A stretch of 12,197 nucleotides of DNA from Candidatus Moranbacteria bacterium UBA4824 (GTDB taxonomy: Bacteria > Patescibacteriota > Minisyncoccia > Moranbacterales > UBA2206). The DNA is taken from contig DHFM01000066.1 in the NCBI GenBank assembly GCA_002400405.1, positions 16,384 through 28,580 on the forward strand. The letters are read 5' to 3'. This document shows positions 5,640 to 11,211 of the stretch, piece after piece. The position numbers and the translations under genes are program-made. Under the pieces are notes generated by a model. The model was not told the DNA's origin. It saw only the letters and a list, made by a program, of their open reading frames with translations, and did no database searches. The stretch's first letter is position 1, and every line of letters starts with the position of its first letter.

Positions 5640-7754
5640 ATGGCAGATAAAAAGCATAAGTTTATTATCGAAATCGTTCCGCTGACAAAAATTCCCCTGA
5701 CTAGTCATCAGTCGTTTTCCTATTTGTCAGATGTCAAAATTTCAACTGGAACTTTGGTGTCGATTCCCCTTTTTCACCGAAGCGTGGAAGGAATTGCTTT
5801 GGGGACAAGGCGGGATTTTGAAAGATTGGGAAATATTTACCCCCACACCAAAATTAAAAAGAGCATAGGTGATAATAAGGGTAATAATAAAATTAATAAT
5901 TATAGTTTTGGTGTGGGGGTGAACCTCAAAAAAGTTGAGAAAATAATTGTCGAAAATTTCCTTTCTGATAATCAAATAGAATTAGCGAAATTTATTTCCG
6001 ATTATTATATTTCTCCCTTGGGCGTGGTGATGAAGAATTTTGTACCCAAGCGCGCTAAGGCGCGAAACATGAAACATGAAACATGCAACATGAAACAAAA
6101 AGAAATAATTTTAACACCCGAACAAAAAAATGCGATAAAAATAATAATTCAAAAAAAAGATTGGAAATTGGAAATCGGAAATCGGAAATTTCTTCTGTAT
6201 GGTCCGGCTGGATCAGGGAAAACTGAGGTTTATATTCATTCAATTTTAGAACTGCGAAAACAAAATAAAAATTATCAATTCCTAATTATCATCCCGGAAA
6301 AAACTTTGACTCCGCAGGCTATGGAAAGATATGGCGCATATTTTAAGCCGGAAGAAATTGGCGCTCTTTCGAGCAACATTTCCAAGGGACAGCTTTATGA
6401 TACTTGGCAAAAAATAAAATCGGGAGAAATAAAAATAATTATTGGCACTCGTATGGCAGTTTTTGCGCCGTTTAAAAAACTCGGGCTTATTGTGATTGAT
6501 GAAGAACAGGATATGTCTTTCAAGCAGTGGGATATGAATCCGCGTTACGATGCTAGAATAGTGGCAGAAAAATTAACTGAGATTCATAAGGCAAAAATTG
6601 TTCGCGGATCAGCTACGCCAAGTGTTGAATCATATCATCGTGCAATTAATAAAGATTTAAAATTATTAGAACTGCCGAGATTAAACTTAGAAGTAGAAAG
6701 CAAAAAAAATAATATGCTTTCTACTAGCTACTTTCTACCTACTACTTCTATCGTCGACATGAAAAAAGAACGCTGGACCCGAAACTATACCTGCATATCG
6801 AGAAAATTAAAAAGTGAAATTGAATATGCACTAAAAAATAAGCAACAATCAATTTTATTCATTAATCGCCAAGGAATGAGTAGTTTTTCAATTTGCGAAG
6901 CGTGCAAAGCAGTGCTCAAGTGTCCCAAATGTGAGCGAGCGCTTGTTTATGAAAAAGGTGGATTTTATAAATGCAATCATTGCAACTATAAAACAAGTAT
7001 TTTTCCAAAATGCGTTAAGTGTGGCGGAATAAGTTTCAAAAACGTTGGATTAGGAACACAAAAAGTGGAAAAGGAAATTTTGAGTTTGTTTCCTTCGGCT
7101 AAAATAATTGTGGCAGATACAGCTTCTTCAAAAGAATTAAATTTTCATGAAAAAATTTATGACGCTTTTTCCAAGGGCGAAGCGGATATTCTCATTGGAA
7201 CGCAGATGATTTCTAAGGGCTGGGATTTGCCTTGTGTGTCATTGATTGGTATAATAGATGCAGACAATCTTTTGTCGTTTCCTGATTTTTCAGCTGAAGA
7301 AAAGGCTTTTCAGATAATTTCTCAACTTGCCGGCCGGGTGAATCGCCCCAGCGCACGTTTTCCTGGGGAAATAGTTATTCAAACATATCAACCGGAAAAC
7401 AAAATTATCCAATTAGCCGGAGAAAATAATTTTCAAAGTTTTTTTGAGAGAATAATTGAAGAAAGAAAAGCTTTAAATTTTCCGCCTTATGGAAAAATTA
7501 TAAAATTAATTTTTCAAGATTATAGTTTTGAAAAAGTGGAAAAAGAAAGTCAAGAAGTATTTGAGATTCTTAAAAATATAAAAGAGCTGAAGATTTCCGA
7601 ACCACATACTCCCCTACTCTCAAAAATTAGAGGTAGATTTAGAAAGCAGATGATTATTAAATTTCAAAATAAAATTCCAATCAAATTAGAAAAAGAAATT
7701 AGAAAACTCAAATCGGGTTGGATAATCGATCGAGATCCAGTTTCAATTTTGTAA
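5640..7754 (+). CDS. priA: Primosomal protein N' (PriA helicase)
   Basis: A 704-residue replication-restart helicase (SF2, 3'-to-5') that recognises stalled forks and reloads the replicative helicase. Order: an N-terminal 3'-DNA-binding domain (about 8-135); Walker A GPAGSGKTEVY (188-198); Walker B DEEQD (287-291, Gln in place of the common DEEH His); SFKQWDMNPRYDARIVA; RGSATPSVES (322-331); eight zinc-site cysteines at 419, 422, 428, 431, 445, 448, 458 and 461; GTQMISKGWD (520-529); and QLAGRVNR (562-569). The PriA core is intact, but four repeat-derived insertions are evident: residues 67-94 (palindromic element), 143-153 (NMKHETCNMKQ), 174-184 (heptamer, just before Walker A) and 351-370 (heptamer plus inverted repeat). 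All keep the frame. It heads the priA-def-fmt cluster, an arrangement common in bacteria. Confidence 0.96.
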   Translation: MADKKHKFIIEIVPLTKIPLTSHQSFSYLSDVKISTGTLVSIPLFHRSVEGIALGTRRDFERLGNIYPHTKIKKSIGDNKGNNKINNYSFGVGVNLKKVEKIIVENFLSDNQIELAKFISDYYISPLGVVMKNFVPKRAKARNMKHETCNMKQKEIILTPEQKNAIKIIIQKKDWKLEIGNRKFLLYGPAGSGKTEVYIHSILELRKQNKNYQFLIIIPEKTLTPQAMERYGAYFKPEEIGALSSNISKGQLYDTWQKIKSGEIKIIIGTRMAVFAPFKKLGLIVIDEEQDMSFKQWDMNPRYDARIVAEKLTEIHKAKIVRGSATPSVESYHRAINKDLKLLELPRLNLEVESKKNNMLSTSYFLPTTSIVDMKKERWTRNYTCISRKLKSEIEYALKNKQQSILFINRQGMSSFSICEACKAVLKCPKCERALVYEKGGFYKCNHCNYKTSIFPKCVKCGGISFKNVGLGTQKVEKEILSLFPSAKIIVADTASSKELNFHEKIYDAFSKGEADILIGTQMISKGWDLPCVSLIGIIDADNLLSFPDFSAEEKAFQIISQLAGRVNRPSARFPGEIVIQTYQPENKIIQLAGENNFQSFFERIIEERKALNFPPYGKIIKLIFQDYSFEKVEKESQEVFEILKNIKELKISEPHTPLLSKIRGRFRKQMIIKFQNKIPIKLEKEIRKLKSGWIIDRDPVSIL
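5838..5921. mobile_element. Palindromic element (ACCCCCACACC ends), copy 2, in-frame in priA
   Basis: ACCCCCACACCAAAA (5839-5853) is perfectly complementary to TTTTGGTGTGGGGGT (5906-5920). With the flanking T and G the element is 84 bp, exactly 28 codons (Y67 to V94). It splits RLGNI from NLKKVEKIIVENFL in the PriA N-terminal domain. The outer 11 bp of each arm equal those of copy 1, while the inner 4 bp differ but remain paired. Confidence 0.75.
6064..6098. repeat. Heptanucleotide tandem repeat in priA (GAAACAT)
   Basis: Three perfect GAAACAT units (6064-6084), then GCAACAT and a partial GAAACAA. It is the same heptamer class as in the glycosyltransferase gene but on the other strand relative to coding, and gives NMKHETCNMKQ between the DNA-binding domain and the helicase core. 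A small CGCGC-TAAG-GCGCG hairpin (6051-6064) abuts its start. Confidence 0.85.
6161..6188. repeat. Heptanucleotide tandem repeat in priA (TYGGAAA)
   Basis: Four units: TTGGAAA, TTGGAAA, TCGGAAA, TCGGAAA. It encodes WKLEIGNRKF directly before the Walker A strand, so the repeat forms the strand entering the ATP site. Its sequence differs from the CATGAAA heptamer but the period is the same. Confidence 0.75.
6692..6750. repeat. Inverted repeat plus degenerate heptamers in priA
   Basis: AGTAGAAAGCA (6692-6702) pairs perfectly with TGCTTTCTACT (6715-6725). It continues as 7-mers CTTTCTA, CTAGCTA, CTTTCTA, CCTACTA and a partial CTTCTA (6717-6750). It encodes about EVESKKNNMLSTSYFLPTTS between LPRLN and IVDMKKER, a spot where PriA proteins normally have a short linker. 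Confidence 0.65.
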
Positions 7755-7860
7755 TTTTTGAATTTTTAATTTTATAAATAAATCTTAATTTTTAATGTTT
7801 AAAAATTTTTAGCATTAGAAATTATTTAAAAATTATAAAATTAAAAATTATAAAATTTTT
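7755..7860. repeat. AT-only intergenic repeat region between priA and def
   Basis: Nearly pure A/T. AATTTTTAATTTTATAA (7761-7777) is perfectly complementary to TTATAAAATTAAAAATT (7833-7849), and the 15-mer AAAAATTATAAAATT is duplicated in tandem (7828-7842, 7843-7857). The large weak stem could end priA transcription. TATAAA (7849-7854), 6 nt before ATG 7861, could be a -10 box for def, but base composition makes this weak. Confidence 0.6.
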
Positions 7861-8307
7861 ATGATTTTACCAATAATAACCTACCCAAATGAAATTCTTC
7901 GCCAATTTGCGAAGAAGATAGAAGAACCAAAAAGTCGAGAAATTAAGGACTTGATTTTGGATATGTTGGAAACTATGGAAGATAGTGGCAATGCATTGGG
8001 ATTAGCTGCTCCGCAAGTAGGCCAATCAGTGCAACTTTGTATTATAAAACTTTCTGGAAAAACTCACATTCTAATCAACCCGAAAATTATTCGAAAATCT
8101 TGGGGGAAAGAAATTTGCGAAGAAGGGTGTCTATCTTTTCCTGGGAAATTTATCCCAGTCAAAAGACACAAAAAAGTCACTGTGAAGGCCTTGGACAAAA
8201 ATGGTGAAAAAATTGAAATTAAAGCTGAGGGACTTCTTTCGAGAGCCTTGCAACATGAAATTGACCATTTAAATGGAGCGCTTTTTATAGACAAGCAGAA
8301 CCACTGA
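7861..8307 (+). CDS. def: Peptide deformylase
   Basis: A 148-residue metallo-hydrolase that removes the N-formyl group from nascent proteins at the ribosome. All three family motifs are intact: GLAAPQVGQ (47-55, Q52), EEGCLSFPG (87-95, metal ligand C90) and QHEIDHLNG (131-139, metal ligands H132 and H136, catalytic E133). The protein stops soon after the third motif, shorter than many deformylases of about 165-170 residues. Its last three residues (QNH) and the TGA stop fall inside the left arm of the palindrome at 8296, so the present C-terminus was probably set by that insertion. ATG 7861 fits the family N-terminus (ILPIITYPNEILR). It acts with fmt immediately downstream. Confidence 0.96.
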   Translation: MILPIITYPNEILRQFAKKIEEPKSREIKDLILDMLETMEDSGNALGLAAPQVGQSVQLCIIKLSGKTHILINPKIIRKSWGKEICEEGCLSFPGKFIPVKRHKKVTVKALDKNGEKIEIKAEGLLSRALQHEIDHLNGALFIDKQNH

Positions 8308-8387
8308 TTAACACATGATTATACTGATTACACGTGAATTAAAATTCAGTGGAATCATGCGCTCTCAAGTGATAATCAGTGGTTCTG
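8296..8387. mobile_element. Long palindromic repeat between def and fmt
   Basis: CAGAACCACTGATTA (8296-8310) and TAATCAGTGGTTCTG (8373-8387) are perfect 15-bp inverted arms. Beyond them two 42-nt halves (8299-8340 and the reverse complement of 8343-8384) align without gaps at most positions, so the whole 92 bp is an imperfect palindrome centred near 8341. It is internally built from ACTGATTACAC-like units, like widespread AACCAC(T/A)GATTACAC repeats. It contains the def stop codon and ends 6 nt before the fmt ATG. No ORF lies inside. Confidence 0.7.
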
Positions 8388-8393
8388 AAATTT

Positions 8394-9353
8394 ATGGATA
8401 ATCAAATTAACCCAAAAATAATTTTCATGGGGACGCCGGAATTCGCGGCGAATATTTTGCGTGTGATGCTAGAAGAAAAATTTGATATTATTTCAGTTTA
8501 TACTCAAGAAGATAAAAAAATTGGGAGAAATCAGAATTTGGAAAAATCAGCAGTTAAAAAAATTGCCGAAGAATATGGAATTGAAATTTTTGAACCGACA
8601 AAATTTGATGAAGATATTGCATGTGAAATAGAAAATCAAAAACCAGACCTAATTGTCGTTTCGGCGTATGGAAAAATTTTGCCAAAAAGCATTTTGGAAA
8701 TTCCGAAATACGGAATTGTTAATACTCATCCATCGGCTTTGCCAAAATATCGCGGGGCTTCACCAATTCAAAATGCTATTTTGAAGGGTGAAAATAAAAC
8801 GGTAGCGACTATCATGTGTCTAGTAGAAAAAGTTGATGCGGGTGATATCTTGAGGCAAGAGGAAACTGAAATTGGAAAAACAGAAAATTATCCCGAACTT
8901 TCCCAAAGACTTTCAGAAATTTCTGCAAGACTTCTTATAGAAACAATCCCTCTTTTGACGACAGGAAAAATAGAACCCAAAAAACAAGATGAAACACGGG
9001 CTACTTTTTGTCAGTTGATTAAAAAAGAAGACGGAAAAATTGATTGGTCAGATACAGCGAAAGATATTTATAATCGCTTCAGAGCGTTTTATGCTTGGCC
9101 TGGTATATTTACCTATTTCAAAAGAGATGATCGAGATTTACGATTAAAATTAAATAAGATTATCTTAGATGAAAATTCAAAAGAAAATGATTTTGCAAGC
9201 GGAGAAGTTTTTGAAGAAAATAATATGATAAAAATTAAAACGGGCAAGGGCAATATAATCCTAGAAGAAATTCAGCTGGAAGGGAAAAATGAAATGAAAG
9301 CAATAGACTTTGTTCGCGGATATGCAAATTTTGTCGGAAGCGTGCTAAAATAA
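8394..9353 (+). CDS. fmt: Methionyl-tRNA formyltransferase
   Basis: A 319-residue enzyme that formylates initiator Met-tRNA using 10-formyl-tetrahydrofolate. Motifs: IIFMGTPEFAA (9-19), the catalytic block NTHPSALPKYRGASPI (110-125, with N110 and H112), and VDAGDIL (147-153, with D148). These three catalytic residues sit two positions later than in the E. coli enzyme (N108, H110, D146). The C-terminal tRNA-binding domain includes RFRAFYAWPGIFTYF (228-242). A GTG at 8379 would add MVLKF, but those codons lie in the palindromic repeat; ATG 8394 is preferred and has the AAATTTATG leader. There is no Shine-Dalgarno motif upstream; the region is repeat sequence. It pairs functionally with def. Confidence 0.96.
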   Translation: MDNQINPKIIFMGTPEFAANILRVMLEEKFDIISVYTQEDKKIGRNQNLEKSAVKKIAEEYGIEIFEPTKFDEDIACEIENQKPDLIVVSAYGKILPKSILEIPKYGIVNTHPSALPKYRGASPIQNAILKGENKTVATIMCLVEKVDAGDILRQEETEIGKTENYPELSQRLSEISARLLIETIPLLTTGKIEPKKQDETRATFCQLIKKEDGKIDWSDTAKDIYNRFRAFYAWPGIFTYFKRDDRDLRLKLNKIILDENSKENDFASGEVFEENNMIKIKTGKGNIILEEIQLEGKNEMKAIDFVRGYANFVGSVLK

Positions 9354-9373
9354 AGACGGAATAATATTTTTTC

Positions 9374-9417
9374 TGTCATTCTCTCCGCCAGCTGGCGGAG
9401 GGGATCCAGTAATGACA
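9374..9417. repeat. REP-like palindrome between fmt and rhodanese gene
   Basis: TGTCATT (9374-9380) and AATGACA (9411-9417) flank an 18-bp perfect palindrome CTCCGCCAGCTGGCGGAG (9383-9400). The central GC-rich hairpin stands out in the AT-rich surroundings. It matches the general GTCATTC...GGATCCAG...ATGAC pattern of common REP sequences. No U-run follows, so it is a poor terminator. Confidence 0.75.
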
Positions 9418-9422
9418 AATTT

Positions 9423-10253
9423 ATGAATAATCAATCAAAAAATAACCTACTGCCAATTATGATTGGTTTTTTCTTAATTGTCATAGTGACAACTCTTTTC
9501 TTCCTAAAATCATCTTGGATGAATAAAAAAAAAGAAGCTACATTTGAAAAAAATCAAGCGCAAGAAAAGGCGGATGATTTACAAAAATATTCGAGCATAA
9601 AATCATCAGAACTACTCAAAAAAATCAATAGCACTGAAAAAATAGAACTTATTGATATTCGAGATGCTCAAAATTTCTCACAAAGTCATATTGTGGACGC
9701 AAAAAACATAACATTCGATGAATTGGCATCAAATTTTTCGTTTACTGAAAAAAACAAAAATTATATTGTGGTTGATGATTTAGGACTCACGCCTAACGAA
9801 AAAAAAGTTATGGATATTTTTTTAGAAAATGACTTCAAAAATGTTTTTTATCTTGAAGGTGGAATATATGGCTGGGAAAATGAGTTAAGTCCGATTGTGG
9901 AAATTGGTAATCCGGATTCTTTTTCTGATCAAGCAAAAGTAATTTATATTAAAAATGAAGAATTAAAAAATTTAATAGAACAAGACAGTAAGTCGTTATT
10001 TTTAGTTGATTTACGAAGTGCTTCTGAATTTGCCAGTGATCATTTGAAAAATGCAATCAATATTCCATTGGAAAATTTGGAAAGCCGACGCAAAGAAATC
10101 CCAACTTACAAAAGAATTATCCTTTATGACAACACCGGACTCCTCGCCTTTCAAGGCGCTGTCCGACTTTTCGATATGGGTATCCTGAATGTGAATGCTC
10201 TCTCAGACGGCCTCAACGCTTGGAAGCAAAAAGGGTTTGAGGTGGTGAAATAA
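9423..10253 (+). CDS. Membrane-anchored tandem rhodanese-like protein, no catalytic cysteine
   Basis: A 276-residue protein. Residues 9-29 form an N-terminal membrane anchor (LLPIMIGFFLIVIVTTLFFLK) followed by a charged linker. Two rhodanese-like domains follow: about 60-155 (LIDIRDAQNFSQSHIVDAKNI, then YLEGGIYGWENE) and about 175-273 (FLVDLRSASEFASDHLKNAINIP, then LSDGLNAWKQKGF). In the active-site loop, where rhodaneses have Cys after the central strand, domain 1 has VVDDLG (D118/D119) and domain 2 has LYDNTG (D236). The whole protein lacks cysteine, so sulfur transfer is unlikely; a binding or scaffolding role outside the membrane is an inference. It follows fmt after a REP element and ends 2 bp from the convergent gene. 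Confidence 0.85.
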   Translation: MNNQSKNNLLPIMIGFFLIVIVTTLFFLKSSWMNKKKEATFEKNQAQEKADDLQKYSSIKSSELLKKINSTEKIELIDIRDAQNFSQSHIVDAKNITFDELASNFSFTEKNKNYIVVDDLGLTPNEKKVMDIFLENDFKNVFYLEGGIYGWENELSPIVEIGNPDSFSDQAKVIYIKNEELKNLIEQDSKSLFLVDLRSASEFASDHLKNAINIPLENLESRRKEIPTYKRIILYDNTGLLAFQGAVRLFDMGILNVNALSDGLNAWKQKGFEVVK

Positions 10254-10255
10254 TA

Positions 10256-10975
10256 CTATTTCTTTTCGCATGCGCACGGCGGACAATTTTTGGGTTCGTT
10301 GTGAGTGTAGGAATATAGGAAGAGTGCTTGAGAAGCGAAAACTTTGAGGATTTCGATGTTCTTGGGATTGCTTTCTTCTTTTTCATCAAAGCCACAGATA
10401 ATTAGGTAGCTTTTAATGCTATTTATTTTTTGGCCGGAAGAAATAATTAAGCAGTCATCATTTTTTTTGAAATTTATACCTTCTTCCATTTTAGCTAGAA
10501 TATTATTTTTAATTAATTCTCCACTATTTTTGGAACGGAATTCTTGCTTAGTTTTTAAGTCTTCCATATTAACAAAGCGCAAGGAAGCTAAATCAGCTTT
10601 CAAAAGAAAACTAGTGGCGCTCACAATTGACTGATAAGTTTCTTTTTCATGAGTTTTGCTAAGAACGGAACGATCAGAAAGTCCGAGCGCGGTATTCATT
10701 AGTAGATCCATTTTGCGATTCACTTCTCCAATATAACTATATGATTCAACTAAGTCCTTGACTGTTTGCTCGATTTTTTTCTTATCCTTTTCTTTTTCTT
10801 TTTTGTGAAAAAGCAATTGTCTTTCATTTTTTATGAAAATTGCGAAAGCTACTGCGCCCATAAAAAAAATCAAGATTTCTTCTAATCTTGTTTCTGAAAT
10901 AAGATAGAAGTTTGTGCGAACAATATCGGGCACAAGCACTATTATCACAAAGATGATGAGAAAAATCCAATACAT
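10256..10975 (-). CDS. Membrane protein with coiled coil and GAF-like domain
   Basis: A 239-residue protein of unknown function. It has two transmembrane helices (about 3-18 and 33-48), then a charged coiled coil (50-92, KKEKEKDKKKIEQTVKDLVESYSYIGEVNRKMDLL). A cytoplasmic-looking alpha/beta segment (95-222) has features of a GAF-type sensor fold: an N-terminal helix (YQSIVSATSFLLKADLASLRFVN), strands DCLIISS and SYLIICGF, and a closing helix (NIEILKVFASQALFLYSY). The C-terminus ends in CPPCACEKK (C231, C234, C236), a CxxCxC cluster that could bind metal. The layout suggests a signal-input protein without an output domain. The start is 3 nt after the DUF5652-like gene, so the two are co-transcribed with obg upstream. 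Confidence 0.75.
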   Translation of the reverse strand: MYWIFLIIFVIIVLVPDIVRTNFYLISETRLEEILIFFMGAVAFAIFIKNERQLLFHKKEKEKDKKKIEQTVKDLVESYSYIGEVNRKMDLLMNTALGLSDRSVLSKTHEKETYQSIVSATSFLLKADLASLRFVNMEDLKTKQEFRSKNSGELIKNNILAKMEEGINFKKNDDCLIISSGQKINSIKSYLIICGFDEKEESNPKNIEILKVFASQALFLYSYTHNEPKNCPPCACEKK

Positions 10976-10978
10976 AAT

Positions 10979-11182
10979 CTATTTTAGTTTAGTTCTGCTG
11001 GTAACTTTTCTTTCGGAAAAAATAAAAATATACAAAATTTCTAAAATTGCCACAGTGTTTATAAAAAGAAGAATTATAAACCAGGCACTATCCCCTCTGC
11101 GAGCTGATTTCCAAAGGGCAAAACCTTTCCAGGGCAATGTCCAAACAACCGCAATGATTATAATTAAAATTTCTATTTTCAT
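10979..11182 (-). CDS. DUF5652-like small membrane protein
   Basis: A 67-residue protein with two transmembrane helices (about 3-18 and 33-54) and a short polar turn. The motif WTLPWKGFALWKSARRGDSAWFIILLFINTVAILEILYIF matches the pattern I know for DUF5652 proteins (W-x-x-x-WKG-x-ALWKAARR... WF-x-x-LLxxNT-x-GILEI-x-YIF), which are typical of CPR genomes and have no assigned function. The spacing fits an operon: 29 bp after obg and 3 nt before the next gene. A promoter-like extended -10 lies in the gap after obg. Confidence 0.82.
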   Translation of the reverse strand: MKIEILIIIIAVVWTLPWKGFALWKSARRGDSAWFIILLFINTVAILEILYIFIFSERKVTSRTKLK

Positions 11183-11190
11183 ATAAATTT

Positions 11191-11199
11191 AATATACCA
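11191..11199 (-). promoter_or_regulatory. Candidate extended -10 before the DUF5652-like gene
   Basis: On the minus strand TGGTATATT (TGn plus TATATT) lies 8 nt before ATG 11182, in the 29-bp gap after obg. It resembles the priA extended -10 (shared GTGGTA-AwTAA core) and would give a nearly leaderless secondary transcript. No clear -35 box is visible. Confidence 0.45.
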
Positions 11200-11211
11200 C
11201 AAACAAGAAAA

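Noticed and set aside
8305..8307. TGA as a glycine codon (code 25, as in Gracilibacteria/SR1)
   Set aside because: Def is complete after HEIDH and reading TGA as Gly gives only repeat-derived sequence; all other genes need no TGA readthrough.
8379..8393. GTG start for fmt adding MVLKF
   Set aside because: These codons lie inside the palindromic repeat; ATG 8394 fits the family length and the recurrent AAATTTATG context.
9383..9400. Hairpin as an intrinsic terminator after fmt
   Set aside because: The stem is strong but followed by GGGATCC rather than a T run on either strand.
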